64,000 nucleotides of DNA from Rhizophlyctis rosea (GCA_027596075.1 JADGJC010000022.1:179780-243779); one strand, 5' to 3'; shown: positions 11,951 to 28,404, counted from the stretch's first letter. A program made the numbers and translations. The notes: generated from the sequence alone by a model not told the origin.

Positions 11951-12490
11951 AAGCGAAAGTGTCGCAGCTTTCGGGACGGCGATGTGGAAGTCAGGCCGAA
12001 ACGACCGTTAAAGCCGGTGGCTTCCCTTTTGGGGAGCAATACTCGTTGTACATAATACGCAGGGATGTTTTCAATACAATATCATATTGCTTAAAGACGT
12101 CAACCTTCCCAATGCTGTGCTGTGATCGCATCAACGTTGGTGCTTCCTTTTGTCAATCAATGAATGCATGTGTATGCACAATCTTCACCGCCAAATACCT
12201 ATTATCAACAATAAAGAAGATATCTTGTGATATTTGCTTCCAACAATTGTGAGCGGCGTGATAATATTGACGCCGCAATGCGGAGAACAAGAAAAATGAA
12301 GATCTACTACTTAAAGCTAGAAGATAAAAGACCGAAAAGTTTATACAATATTCCCTCCCCGACCATTAAAAACCCGATATGTATACTTGCGTCCCAAACC
12401 CTTCTGAGACACATGGTATGATTTTCTTCCATCATGGAAATAACCATAGAATGCTGAAACTAAATCACCAACAAGCGTCCATCAAGATCT

Positions 12491-14133
12491 TCAAACAATG
12501 GTCTCGGACGACTGCTCCCTCGGAACCTTCACGTCCCCACCCTCGTGTTCCCCATTCTGCACAACAGCCCCCTCCTCCCCCTCACCACCCTTCCCCCCCT
12601 CAACACTCAAATCCTCCTCCTTCCCCAAATACAAATGACTCGGGTAAATCCACTTCACAATCGGCGTCGTCATAAACGTCGTAACAAGCGCCATAATAAC
12701 AAACATCGTAAACACCTTTTGGTTGATGACACCAGCTTGGAGACCGAGGTTCAGGACTACGAGTTCGACGAGACCTTTACAGTTCATGAGGAACCCGACG
12801 GCGAAGGATTCGCGCCAGGTGAAGCCGGTGAGACGGGCAGAGGCGGTGCAGCCGATGACTTTGCCCGCTACGGCGACGACGATGATTAGGATTGTTAGGC
12901 CCCAGGCTTTGCCGTCGGAGAGGGTGGCGATGTTGGTGTTTAGGCCGGAGTAGGCGAAGTACTGTGGAGGTCAAGGAGTTAGTTATATGTTGCTTGATTG
13001 GTTCACGAGGGTTCCGCATTTTGTAATGATGTTGCGGAGACTTACCAAAGGCAACAACAAAATACCAACAAACTCCTCAATCTTCTCCTGAATCTTAAGA
13101 GAGAACCCGCGGTCATGGGGTGTAACCAACCCAGCCAAGAACCCTCCAAAGATAGCATGAACACCAGCGGCTTGAGTGAACCACGCGGAGATGCAGATCA
13201 ACAAGAAGACGGCCAAGAGGGTGCGCGGGGAGACGCCGTTCTCGTCGGTGTTCTTTTGGCGGACCATCCATGTGAGGACGGGACGGGCGGCGAACCACAT
13301 GAGGAGACCCCATGCGACGACGACGAGGAAGACGTAGATGGCTTGGACGCCATTGGCTGGGTTGTTGATAAGGGCGACGACGAGGATGAGGAGGGTCCAG
13401 GCGGTGGCGTCGTCGACGGCGGCGGCGGAGAGGGTGGTTTGACCGACGACGACTTTCATGAGCTTCAACTCGGTGAGGATGCGGGCGAGGACGGGGAAGG
13501 CTGATGTAAACATACGCTTTAGCAATGGTGCACAATATGTCGAAAAGTCAATCAATCAAATCAACTTACCAGTAATACTCATCGCCACACCACAAAACAC
13601 GAGGAAAGAGTAGAAGGGCACATTCGGGTCACCGTAAGCGTCGTAAATGATTTTGGATACTCCTGTACCGATGGCGAAGGGCAAGATGATGCCGACCAAA
13701 GAGATGGATGCCGATTGGCGGAACTTCTTGCCGAGTTTTGAGGGGTCGATCTCGCAGCCGACGATGTAGAGGAAGAAGATCAGGGCGAAGTTCGCGATCA
13801 GGTTTAGTTTTGGTAGTGATGCCTGTGATGGATGGAAGTTTCATGTTAAGAAATAAGAATAAAAGGTTGCTCCATTTTATAAATCATCCTGGCGCAATTG
13901 CTTACCGCAGGGAACACGTTGTCCTTGAATGCACCCCATCGTGAAAGAGCAGAGGGACCCAACAGGATACCACCAATGACTTCAGCGATGACGCGAGGTT
14001 GGCGGATAAAGTCGAGGAGGAAAGCCAAGAATCTCGTCAAAGTAACGATGATGATGACTTGGAGGAGGAAGAGAGTAAGCTGATCGGTCAGCGGGTTCTC
14101 GCCGGCGATGAATGTGCCCGCCGCTACGGCCAT
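12491..14133 (-). CDS. monovalent cation/proton antiporter, CPA2 family (Kha1-like)
   Basis: Four exons (minus strand: 13906-14133, 13570-13822, 13046-13500, 12491-12961) join in phase to 468 aa. The protein is almost entirely hydrophobic, with about a dozen membrane segments of the Na/H-exchanger fold. Motifs typical of CPA2 proteins are RQPRVIAEVIGGILLGPSAL near the start, FLYIVGCEID, and MSITAFPVLARILTELKL. The last exon ends in a short acidic Gly/Glu-rich tail after KWIYPSHLY. Yeast Kha1 exchanges K+ for H+ in Golgi-like membranes; substrate and location here are inferred. The protein is much shorter than yeast Kha1 because it lacks the long hydrophilic C-terminus. The start is the only ATG before the first membrane helix. 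Confidence 0.9.
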
Positions 14134-15937
14134 TGTGGTGAGAGAAGGGGGGTTTTGGAGGATTAGAAAAGGAGATGGGGAGGAGGTCTAAATGCTACGA
14201 AAGTGTGAGAACAACGAGCAAGATGTAAATGATGAGACCAAGAGGGAACTTAGAGGCTGGTGGGGAGAGATGGACCTGAGAGAGAAATGCGGGGAATGCT
14301 TTGGGGTTGCTTTTAAAACAATTTCAGTGTCTATGCTCGCATGGGATGAGGCTCTCTGACAACTCTGACACATTGGAGGGACGGCGACATCCTGCATGAG
14401 ACCTTGAGAGAGGCACGACTCCCGACGACGCGTCTTTCACTGCATCGAACCCTCCCCGCCCGCTTCGCCGTCGCGCCTGCCTTGGCATTTGCGTCGAACC
14501 AGGGAGGCCACCTCCTCCGCCGCCATGAATGAAATTCACATTGACGAAACTTTGTTGATGTAACAATGATCGGACCAGGTCCGTCAACAAAGCGTCCATC
14601 TGTCTGTGGAAACGTGCCCAGTCCCGTCCTGTCGGAACTTGCTGCTCCTCGTGCACGTACAAACTTACCGAGGTTCTGGGCCCTGTCAGGAGTGAGAGAT
14701 GGCCTCCGAGTGCTTTAGCACGAGGTAGTAATATCTCTCACTCCGCTTTATGTCTCCACCTCCGGGCCCAATTGCGAGATCTCAGAATGTTCGCAAATGC
14801 CAACTGGCTGCGATTGCGCGAGATTGCTGGGTTACACACTCACCTTCTGTTTATGGTCGCTGTGTCATACATAACAATTAGTCACCCTCCGACAAAGGGG
14901 CTCCTTGTTGCTGGTGGCACAGTCACAAAAATGCTTACGCTCCCAACTGCCCACGTTATGTTCCCAACCAGCCCAAAAAGATCATCCTCTAACCTCCCAA
15001 CTCGCCTAGGATTCTATGTTCCCAACTGGCCTGCATGATGGCGGGTAATGTAAGAAATCTTAATAGCTTCCTCGCGTCCCAACTTCGTAACATCCATGAT
15101 CGAAGACAGTGACGGAGGTCGGCGCATTGAAGGGGCAAGCTCCGAAGCGCTGGTCTTCCAATCCTTTTCTGTGAGGTGAGGGAAGTGATTCCTTTACGCA
15201 CTTACATATGGATGCCATGATGCGAGCGGTCGGGAATGAATACAAGCATGTGGGCACATGCCAACGTGGATAATCCTTCACTTAGGCGATGAATTATCGC
15301 CCTGTTGCTTGAGCTATTACGCCCTATTGCTTACGCCCTGTTGCAGGTATGAGGGAAACCGGCAATTGTGGGAAACCGGAATCTTCGTATGCCATCGAGA
15401 AGGCACTCGGGGAATTGAGGACTTTGAGGGCTAAATTTGAGCATAACACGCTTCTTTGCGGGCTTGACGGCTTTGCATTTTCGACTTCTTCTCTGTAAAA
15501 GATGTTGAAGGGAACCAAGCTCCTCCATCCTTCCAGTGCATCGCCATTTGGCAATAAGTATCAACGACCATTCATCCTTACAGCGGCAAGGGTGAACATT
15601 GCAGATGGGGAGAGTAGGTGGGAGAGTCATCCCACTGCCACGACCTGTGACAATATGTGTCCCAAGTGGCTTATATTGATTACAAACAAAGGGCACCTTG
15701 TGCCCAGGGTCCCAAGACCCACCCGCAGTTTCCGCCACGTCGTTCGATTCATAAGCTGGACCACAAGGATCAAGTTTGCTGGCAGCTTCTTCACTTTTCT
15801 ACCGCCCATTTACTTTTGTTCGAAGGCCATCTTGGTCCTCAAACGCACAACCCATACGCTACCGCATTTTAAAAAAAAACCCCATAGCTACTTGATCGCC
15901 ACCAAACAACCCACACAAAGCTCGAGTAAAACTAAAA
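14134..15937. other. divergent intergenic region between antiporter and Bax inhibitor-1 genes
   Basis: Promoter space for two divergent genes. No supported ORF. Short repeated words occur (TATGTTCCCAAC at about 14957 and 15017; CGCCCTRTTGCTT at about 15298-15345). A long A run lies at about 15870-15880, just upstream of the Bax inhibitor start. Confidence 0.4.
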
Positions 15938-16957
15938 ATGGACACATTCTCCTCATACTTTGCCGCACCGCCGGCAGCCGCCTACCGATGGGACAACCTC
16001 AAGCAGGCTGTCCAGCCCACAGTGCGGAAGCACCTCCGTAACGTGTACACAAACTTGGCCGTCATGCTCTCCATTTCTGCCCTTGGCGCATACCTGGATA
16101 TGGCACGTATTCTACCTGTCTTGCAGGGTGGAACTTTGTCGGGTTTCGCTACGTTTGCTTGTTTAGGTATGTATCTGCTGGCATATGTATCCTTTGAAAG
16201 CTATCTAGCATATCTTTACCATCAAACTCAAAAATACTCACCATCTTTCGCAACACAGTGGCCTTCACATTCACACCACCCACGCCCCAAAACGAATCCT
16301 ACCGTAAATACCTCCTCTACGGTTTCGCCCTAGGAAAGGGCCTCAGTCTCGGTCCACTCATCGAAAGCGTCCTCTACGTCAACCCAGCCAACGTCTTCGT
16401 AGCACTATTGGGTACAGCCCTCCTTTTCGGAGCTTTCTCCGTTAGCGCAATTTTGGCTCCTTCCTCACGACGGGACGTTCTTTATCTTGGAGGTATGTGA
16501 AAATAGTATACAAGATATGGACTTGCGTAAGTTTGGAAAACTCACAATCGTGCGCAAATCCAACAGGACTTCTATCAAGCGCAGTCCTCCTCCTCTGCGG
16601 AATGGGATTAGTCAACATTTTCCTAAGATCCAAAGCCCTCTTCTCTGCCGAGTTATACCTCGGATTGATGGTCTTTGCTCTTTACGTTATCTTTGACACT
16701 CAAGTTATTTTGGCAAAGGTATAGTATGCGGCCTGGGAATTTTTGCTTCTTTACTGTTTGTCCAGTGTCAAGTGCAAGACAGCTAACTATTTTCACGCTC
16801 ACAGGCGGAACTGGGAAGTCGCGACTATCTCGCCCACTCCCTAGAGTTGTACGTCGACGCCGTAGCTATCTTCATCCGCATATTGGTCATCTTGCAAAAG
16901 AAGGAGTATGAGAAGGAGGAGCGCGAGAGGAAGAAGAGGAATGAGAAGCGTCGTTAA
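15938..16957 (+). CDS. Bax inhibitor-1 family membrane protein (TMBIM)
   Basis: Four exons (15938-16166, 16259-16492, 16567-16718, 16805-16957) join in phase to 255 aa, normal for the family. The hydrophilic start (RKHLRNVYTNLAVMLSISALGAY) is followed by six to seven membrane segments, the BI-1 hallmark FDTQVIL near the end of exon 3, and the Asp-containing pore helix YLAHSLELYVDAVAIFIRIL. The tail is strongly basic and charged (KKEYEKEERERKKRNEKRR), as in TMBIM6. These ER proteins leak Ca2+ in a pH-dependent way and damp stress-induced death. It converges on the FPGS gene with only 151 bp between stop codons. Confidence 0.93.
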
Positions 16958-17108
16958 AAGTTATACGCGACCTGTTTCGTTTCTGAGTTTAGTCTTCAGT
17001 TTGTACGAATATTTTGCTATCCATGAGATTGTCCTTCAATAAACACGCATTGTACGTATGTTCATATCGATTTTTGCTCTATGTGTTCTATTAAAACCGA
17101 TAAGCCTG

Positions 17109-19410
17109 TTATGAGACTTCGGCATGAAGGACGTTCAGAGTTCCTCCCACCAAATACAATGACCCAGTCACTAGGACATCCGACCGTCCCTCTAATTTCC
17201 CAATGTGCTCTACTGCATCACTAATAGAAGACAAAACGCTTATCGTCCCCTCCGTAGCCTTCTCCCCAGTTAAGTGCCTCCACTGCTCCGCCAGTTCCTT
17301 CTGCACCTTGAGCTCAGGGTCTTTATTTACAGTGTAGTTCATCGTGTCCATACCTACATGCCAAAGAGGAATGAATTAACAAAATCAAAAACGCGAAAAC
17401 CCACATTAGATCCATGAGACATCGAAAACGTACTTTGTACTTGACTTGCACTCGAATACAAATCATTGGAACAGAAAACGATGTGGGCGAAAGGGTGACT
17501 GGATCGGTGCAAGTCCGCAACTGGTTTGAGAAGGACGAGACCATCTCGGCTATTGGTACAGTTGAATAGCAGTATTCTTTGGTGGTTTCTGCTGACGATT
17601 GGCGTAAGTTGATAGGTGCCCCCAACCATCCCATTCGGCATATTAGTACTCACCTGCCCTCCTTCTCCGCCTTATCCATTTGATCCTTGAACCATGCAGA
17701 GCTCACCTATAATGAGGAGCACCGCTACTAAGAAAGTCGAACATAGATACAAAACCAGTCTGGAAAGACATACCAACATACTCTCCGGCGTATGCGCACC
17801 GTCCAAAAACCATTTCACGTCCGGATACTCTTTCGACACATACACTTGGCCACGTCCCGGCCACCGCGTCTGCGCCAGACCCTGCACAATGACGGATTCT
17901 GGTGCATCGATAGTGGTTCCAGCCGCCGTTCGTCGCGATGCCCATTCCTTGCAGAGGGCAACGGCCACAGCCGCGTTCAGTTGCTGATGTGCTCCCGCCA
18001 AGCCTGCGCGTGCGGTCGGGATGAGCAAATGTCATCTACACAATTCATTCATTGACGAGACGAATGGGAAGACACACCTATCTCCAGCCCCGAAAGCTTC
18101 TCCACATCACTAGATGTCAACTCAACGAATTTGCTGGGCTAAAAAGATATAATGTGTCGGCTGAGGATGCCGCGCTCAACTCCATCTTCCCACATACCTT
18201 GATATCTTCCTTCCGTTTCCGTAACGAGATCATGGCTTCTTCGTCTTGTAATGCAACGTATGTTGGTATATCTGGCTAATCACAAGTTGAGTTTGTACCA
18301 ACACATTCTATCAACTCCCTTAGAAACTATACCTTCATGATCCCACCCTTGTGCCATGCAATCTGCGTCAACGTGTTTCCCAAAATCGCTACGTGATCGA
18401 TACCCAGAGACGTGATGCCGCAGACTACAGGTTTCTCAATGACGTTTGTGGAGTCGTATTCGCCTCCTAATCCGACTTCGAGAACCACTACGTCTATCTA
18501 TACGGTTTTGGCATGAGCATGGGTCCACAAACATAAGACAATTGGGGGAGTTTGCTTACGTTTTCGGACAAGAAAGCGTGGAATGCCATCAAAGTCAGGT
18601 AACGGAAGTATGTTGGTTTGTCGGGGTGGTCTTCGTCAATGACTTGGGGCTATGTTGTAAGTCAGATTTTGACCTCAAAGTTTCCGCGGCAACTCGTATT
18701 CCCACCTTTGTTGCCTCCAATCTGTCCCATACTTCGAAAAAGTACTTTGCAAAGAGATCTTTCTGTAGGGGCGCTCCGTTGATCCGCAACCGTTCTCGGA
18801 CTTCTAACAGATGTGGTGATGTAAAGAGACCTGATGCAGCCAATTTGGATCAGTGCTGAGATATTGCATGTTGCAATTGCAGTGAACACTCACCAGTTTT
18901 CAAAGTGCGCAATCCTCCTGGTGTGGAAACGCTGAACCGTCGCACTATCGACTCGCAGAAAGCTGCGGTGGAACCTTTCCCCTTCGTGCCAGCTATGTGG
19001 ATTATGTTCAACCTATCTAGATCTGATATCTGTGGGCAGGTCAGCGTCCCAATATGTGTGTCAGACACATACAGTAGCAGGGCACCACCTTATAGCCTAT
19101 TCGCTCAACAAAGTTTCGCATTTCAGGGATGCTCTTCAAGTTGAGCAGGTTTCCGGACTTGCGAATGGCTTCTAATATGGAGGCATTGGTTTGAAGAGTG
19201 TTGAGTTGCGTGACAGCTGCCTGCACTATGAGGGTGAGTATTGACGAGCGTTCTCAGTAGAAACTTTTCCCACGGAAAGTTCGGAGGTGAAGTTCGCACC
19301 TCGTAGTCGCGTGAAGTACGCATTGTATATTGCCGACGATGTGGGTGTATGTACAGAAACAGATTTCTATGTCTTGTGAAGAGGCAGCGTGCGATACACG
19401 GTGGTTTCAT
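17109..19410 (-). CDS. folylpolyglutamate synthase (FPGS/Met7-like)
   Basis: Twelve exons join in phase (minus strand: 19300-19410, 19089-19220, 18894-19029, 18706-18830, 18560-18649, 18333-18497, 18198-18275, 18078-18138, 17774-18003, 17654-17706, 17434-17588, 17109-17353), giving about 526 aa. The ATP-binding loop is [12 protein letters not shown]. Folate and metal-site motifs are [30 protein letters not shown] and [14 protein letters not shown]. The C-terminal Rossmann domain has [11 protein letters not shown]. The enzyme adds glutamates to folates, keeping them in the cell and active for one-carbon reactions. Two in-frame ATGs exist: 19410 gives a basic, acid-free leader ([13 protein letters not shown], then PHRRQYT) typical of a mitochondrial presequence, and 19323 gives the cytosolic form starting MRTSRDYE. 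It shares its promoter with the dihydroorotase gene. Confidence 0.95.
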
Positions 19411-19648
19411 CAAACTTTGTGGTCGAGTGTGAAGAAATGAACAGAAGAGCTGATGATGTCTAACTCAGGAAAAGTTTGGGTTGAACCGTGAACATGTGGG
19501 GCCGAGATGGCTACTTTTGGGGACACTTTGGGCTCCGGGTTGCGTAACGAACGCGTAATCAAAAAATGTTTTTGGCGTGCTGTTTTTAGCCACCCCTCCC
19601 TCTTGCTCCCATTCTATTCACCATCTCGTTTATTCAACACTTCAGCTT
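19411..19648. promoter_or_regulatory. divergent promoter of FPGS and dihydroorotase genes
   Basis: About 240 bp separate the two outer start codons, so regulatory elements are shared or tightly packed. The plus-strand side is CT-rich (19590-19635), a usual fungal initiation context. No specific factor site is recognised with confidence. Confidence 0.5.
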
Positions 19649-21078
19649 ATGTTCAGAGCTCTGCTGCAAACCTACAGAAAGCCAACCGTCGCTTCGAACT
19701 TTGTCAAATACCGAGCCATGTCCACTCAGACGCTCGGAGTTCCATATGCGGACGATCTGCACACTCACCTGCGTCAGGGCGCGCTTATGAAGCTTGTCAC
19801 ACCGCTCATCAGAAAGGGCGGTGTAAGCACGGCTCTTGTTATGGTATTCTTCAAGTTTGCTTGCACCGTACCCACCAGGAAGCGGAACTTACCTTCTTCA
19901 ATTTACCTAGCCGAATCTAAAACCAACTATCGCCACCACCGACCAAGCGCTAGCATATAAGAAAGAACTGCAAGCACTAGCACCCGACGTGCGGTTCCTT
20001 ATGACCTTGTATCTCAACCCGGACCTTACACCCGCAGAAATTGAGAAGGCTGCAAAGGCTGGCGTGGTTGGTGAGCAACCCACCCTCATATTGCTCAGAG
20101 TAACTGCTGACTCCGAAAACGCCAGGCGTAAAGTCATACCCACGTGGTGTGACAACAAACAGCGACAGCGGCATCGAAAGCTACACAGTCTACTACCCTG
20201 TCTTCGAGGCAATGCAGAAACACAACATGATTCTAAACCTCCACGGTGAGATCCCAAGCGACCCCGAAAATGTACCTTCTTCCTGCGAAATGGGCCGATT
20301 CTTGCCACAGCTGCTGACATTACATATCACAGGACGTTTGCGTATTGAATGCCGAGGAGCGCTTCCTCACACATCTTAAACAGCTGCATAAGGACTTCCC
20401 TAAACTGCGTATCGTACTGGAGCACGCAACAACGAGAGCAGCTGTTGAGGCTGTCAAATCTTGTGGCGATACAGTAGGATGTACCATCACCGTGCACCAT
20501 CTGCAGTTGATTGTAGACGACTGGGCTGGACAATGTCATCACTTCTGCAAGCCCGTTGCAAAATACCCACATGATCGCGCTGCATTGCGGCAGGTCATCA
20601 AGGATGGTCGGTAGCAATATACTATTGATCTCCCTCACATGACGATCGAGCCAAGCTGACACACGGATTCACAGGGCACCCCCGCTTCTTCCTCGGAACT
20701 GACTCAGCACCCCACCCGCGTCACCTAAAAGAGAACGCCGCCTCCTGCGCGGGAGTATTTACCGGCTCCCACGTGCTCCCCTATCTCGCGACAATCCTTG
20801 AATCCTTCGACGCCCTCAACCGCCTACAAGCATTCGCTTGTGAGAACGGACGCAGATTTTATCAACTGGGAGAACGGCCTGCGACGGACGGACAGGTTAC
20901 GTTGCAGAGGAAGGAGACGACGGTCCCGGCAGAGTTGGAGTATGTGGATGATGAGGGGCAGAAGAGGGCGATTGTGCCGTTCATGGCGGGGAAGAAGCTT
21001 GCGTGGAGTTTGGTGGAGAATAGTAAGAAGAGGGGTTTGGAGGATGGGGAGGAGAGGGCTGCGCAACGGACGAAATGA
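19649..21078 (+). CDS. URA4: dihydroorotase (URA4/PyrC type)
   Basis: Five exons (19649-19843, 19911-20070, 20126-20271, 20333-20606, 20675-21078) join in phase to 392 aa. A second ATG at 19718 gives 369 aa and starts right at the conserved domain; the extra 23 residues are basic and lack acids. Zinc-site motifs are visible in order: the HxH of DDLHTHLRQG, the carboxylated lysine in GVKSYPRG, LNLHGE, LEHATT, VHHL and the catalytic Asp in LGTDSAPH. The enzyme closes carbamoyl aspartate to dihydroorotate, step three of pyrimidine synthesis; this stand-alone type matches yeast Ura4. The C-terminal 50 residues are charged and less conserved. It is divergent from FPGS. Confidence 0.95.
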
Positions 21079-24844
<3,766 letters not shown>

Positions 24845-25162
24845 ACTTTCTTTAGCGTAGCTTGAGTTTAGCTTTGTAGTCCTTTTCTAATTTGTTACAC
24901 TGTGTTCTTTCACTTGATCCAATAAACTTGGCTTCGATCTTTGCATTTCGCAAACTTATCATAAACACTGCGCGGTAGGATTTTCCAAAGAAGCAGACCT
25001 GTCACCAGTAAATGTTGTTCCCAACAATGGTATGAATGAAAACTTAGATACGGTGCAACTCTTTCGGGTGCGGCGGGACAAAATATCCGTTTTCATGACA
25101 AGCCGCCCAAAATACAAATCAAAATTGCCCGGAACAGAACAAAACAAAATATGAAACCCTTC

Positions 25163-26178
25163 CTATTCGCCGTGCTTCAGTACCCTAACCCACTCGCGGT
25201 AATTGAAGTTACCCTTCGCGTCAACGGGAGCTCCCTTGAACATGATGTCCACCTACATTGTCATAAACGAACCGAATCAGTACCTCATCTCACCAACACC
25301 TCACTCCTAAACGCCTCCGAAACATGAAAGTCCAACAAAAACCCACCTCATCATCCGTAAACCGATCCCCCGTAGTAGTCATAAACTCCCTCAAGTCGTC
25401 AGCATTGACAAAGCCCGTCTTGCCATCATCAAAGCACTCGAACGCCTGCAAGATTTCGTGTTCCGGGTCGGTGCCGCTCATCTTTTCGCCCATGAGGGTG
25501 AGAAACATGGTGAAGTTGATGCTGCCGGGAGCTTCGGAGATCATTTCGTCGATTTGTTCGTCGGTTGGGGATTGGCCTGTTTTGAGAAGAAGGGGAGGGG
25601 TTGTGAGTAGGCGAATGGTCAGTGATTGATTCAGAACAAGTTGCATTGAAAACAGTGTTTATGTGGTGTACGACGTACATACCCAATGAGCCCAACATAT
25701 CCTTCAAATCGTCCTTATCCAAAAACCCGTCCGAGTCGTGGTCGATCATCGAGAATGCCTCCTTGAACTCGGCGATCTGCTGCTGGTCGAACATGGCGAA
25801 GACATTGGAGTTTTGGCGCACGGCGCGCTTCTTCTTTTGCTTGCGGGCGGACTGTTGGATCGTGGCGAAAGCGAGATATGGGAAGATAGCATGGTGGCAG
25901 ATGGAAGCGAGGGTTGTGATAGTCGTATGGGGTTACACCAATGATTTTGGACGATTGAAAGACCAAAGAGTATGTTGTGTGCGAAATTGGCGACAAGGTT
26001 GGGAATGAGACCAACGACGCCAATGGTCACATTGGGGGGAGAGGTATGCCGAATAAGTAGTATCATTGAGTTTATCGATCAACGACCAGGAAGGGCACGA
26101 GTAGAACAGTAGGTGATGGGGAACTTGGTCAGTGATGGAGAACGAAAGATATCACATGGTGAGGGACGTACTGACCAT
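25163..26178 (-). CDS. myosin regulatory light chain (EF-hand)
   Basis: The model has four exons: a first exon that is only the start codon (26176-26178), then 25683-25851, 25347-25576 and 25163-25252, giving 163 aa. The first intron (26175-25852) sits directly after ATG. The basic N-terminus ends in the phosphorylation context [15 protein letters not shown], which in myosin regulatory light chains is the kinase target. EF-hand 1 is intact ([12 protein letters not shown]). The later hands are degenerate, as usual. The protein clamps the neck of myosin II and tunes actomyosin activity in cytokinesis. The donor after ATG (GTCAGT) is weak, so the exact start is less certain than the rest. The gene converges on the alpha-glucosidase. 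Confidence 0.88.
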
Positions 26179-26200
26179 CTTTAATGTTATGCCTCTCTTC

Positions 26201-26207
26201 TTATATA
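26201..26207 (-). promoter_or_regulatory. TATA-like box upstream of myosin light chain
   Basis: TATATAA on the minus strand, 23 bp upstream of the proposed start codon. It is close enough to the ATG that, if used, the 5' leader would be very short. Alternatively transcription starts elsewhere. Confidence 0.35.
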
Positions 26208-26686
26208 GGGTATCAAGCTTCTATCAATCTCTTCTTGTTACAATAGACGAGGAGGAGCGGATTTGTGGAAGGAGGGAACGAAAGGCAAGCAGCCAAATAT
26301 AAATGGGAGGGAAACGCGCGGTTGTTTTGACAGAACAGCAAAACCCCATCAGATGATCGTGTGGCGCTGGCTTATGTAATCCGGCATCTGGAACCTGAAT
26401 GGAGAGGTGTGAAGATGTGCAAATCCAGCCCGCTGGACCCCGAATTCACTGATGATGAAGGCTTTTGCTCTCCCAAGTCGGGTTACGACTTCGTATTGCT
26501 GCACGAATCACCGACTTCTTCCGACGGTTTTGTTCAGCTTCTCTCATAGGAGTTCATTCCTCAACAGTTAGATTCCCTACCGCTGTTGATCAGCTAGCTC
26601 ATCCTCTCCATCTTGGGTGCCGGTCACCCTTGCTTTTCCTCCAACTTGCCGTTTGGCATTCACCCCGCACCGTCTGAACACCAACC

Positions 26687-28023
26687 ATGGCGAGCATGCG
26701 CGACGCCATGCGGCGTCTTCAGATCATCTACGAAGCGTGCGCACCTGAAGCACAGGAACAAAAAGAGGCCGAGAAAACGATGGATGAATTCACGCGGCTG
26801 AAAAAGAAGGTTCATGTGGATACAAAGACTGTCAGAAAGGTAGTGCATACTATAACACTCATCTTGATTCCCATGAAAGGTGCCATTGTCATCGGGCTGC
26901 ACCACCCTCTCAAATGCTGACGACCTTGTTGATCATCACCAGGACCTCAAAGAACGCGAACAAATGCTATCCCTTGGCGGCACAACAACAGATTCGGCAG
27001 AGAAGTCATATAGGATTCGCATCGCTATCCGACAGTTGAAGGAGGACTACATGCGCATGTCAGAGATCGTACAGAAGGAGACGAGGAAGGTTGGTGTTTT
27101 GCCGCTTGCCCAATCATCTTCGTTGACTCTCCTCGCACAAACACATTGACCAAACCACACAGGCCGCAAAACGTCCACCAAAAGATCCAGCACAATTGAA
27201 AGACCGCCAAGAAGTTTTGCAACTATGTCAACAACACATTGAGGAACTGGAGAATCTAGAGAAGCGTAAATTCAATGAGGCATATACGGCGGATCGGGTG
27301 GATTTGTTGGGGGGTGCGAGGGGACAAGTTAGTTACGGCGTAGGTCAGTATTCGATATTAGCTATCCCGAAGCTTGTTTGGGAATGGATGTGTCTGTCCA
27401 TTTGTTCTCACAGCCGATCTGCTGACATATTTGGGTGTTGGCCATTTTTCAAAATAGGAAAAGGAAGAGGAGGAGGTGAAGAAGCATCCGATCCATTTAC
27501 ACATAGCGAATTGCCTGATATTGATGTGGAGGATGATCTAAGGAAGATTGCGGATCGAAATGCAGAGATTGTGAGTCGCATACGGGGGCAGTGGGGAGCA
27601 TCTTGTTGGTTGAGGTGTCTAACCTCAGTCCCACCCAGGACAAAGACCTCGACGCCATTGGCATCGGAGTGACGCATTTAAAGAACATCGCAACAGAGAT
27701 GGGAGAGGTGAGGCATTTCTGTGGTCTATATTGCGATTGCGCAACCCTAAACATCTATCAGGAACTGGACCGTCAAAACGTTGCACTGGATGACATTGAA
27801 GCAGGAGTAGATAAAGCATTGGATCACGTCGATAATCTGAATATCAAGATGAAGAAGACGCTAGATGGGGTAAATTTCACGAATCTGCCAGTTCCTGAAT
27901 CCTCTGCCTTGCTTCTAACACACCATCCAGATGATGAAAGGCGATCGCTTCATGGTCAACTGCATCCTCATGTGTATTCTATTAGCGCTCGTCGCCTTTG
28001 TAGCAAGTCAATTCACAACATGA
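26687..28023 (+). CDS. Qc-SNARE, SYP7-like, tail-anchored
   Basis: Seven exons: 26687-26839, 26943-27089, 27163-about 27343 (or 27313), 27458-27570, 27639-27707, 27762-27869 and 27931-28023, about 250 aa. The N-terminal part is a helical region rich in Lys and Glu. The SNARE motif runs from DLDAIGIGVTHLKNIATEMG through ELDRQNVALDDIEAGVDKAL, with the zero-layer Gln in LDRQN, and is followed by a single C-terminal membrane anchor (NCILMCILLALVAFVASQF). Layout and motif resemble plant SYP71-type Qc-SNAREs, which act at the ER and plasma membrane. The family assignment rests on memory of that motif and needs a search. The end of exon 3 is ambiguous between two in-phase donors; everything else joins in phase. 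Confidence 0.85.
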
Positions 28024-28404
28024 TACCCCACGACTTACAAAGAATAGTCGTTTCGCACCTACCCGTTCCATTCTCCAACTTGTAAACAATTGTTAGGAAA
28101 CCTTGTAGAGCAAAATCTGTTAAATGGGTTTGGAACGCATGTGAATACAATCTTTTGCGTTTAAAAGTAAGTGTACGCATTTTCTCTTGCAAGCAGTTGC
28201 AAAAAGGGTCCAAGTTTGGGGAAGAGTGACGAAAGGCGAGTGTTCATCGGGCGATCGTCATGTATGAGCTTGCTTCAGCGTTAGCTTACAGGTGCCATTT
28301 TCTCGTCAAAACATTGGCCAAACATACTAAACTTGCCCTACGGCTCTCTATGATTCCAAAGCCACTTGTGCGTTTTACCGACGAAATACTGATTCCTTTA
28401 TCAA

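Larger units (their letters stand above)
9900..12490. other. gene-poor, repeat-bearing interval
   Basis: No supported gene. It contains two sets of degenerate duplications, listed separately, and scattered short ORFs without features. Base composition is mixed and AT-rich toward 12100-12480, next to the 3' end of the antiporter gene. Likely decayed mobile DNA. Confidence 0.45.

Noticed and set aside
19411..19413. FPGS start at 19413
   Set aside because: The codon is TTG; the first in-frame ATG is at 19410.
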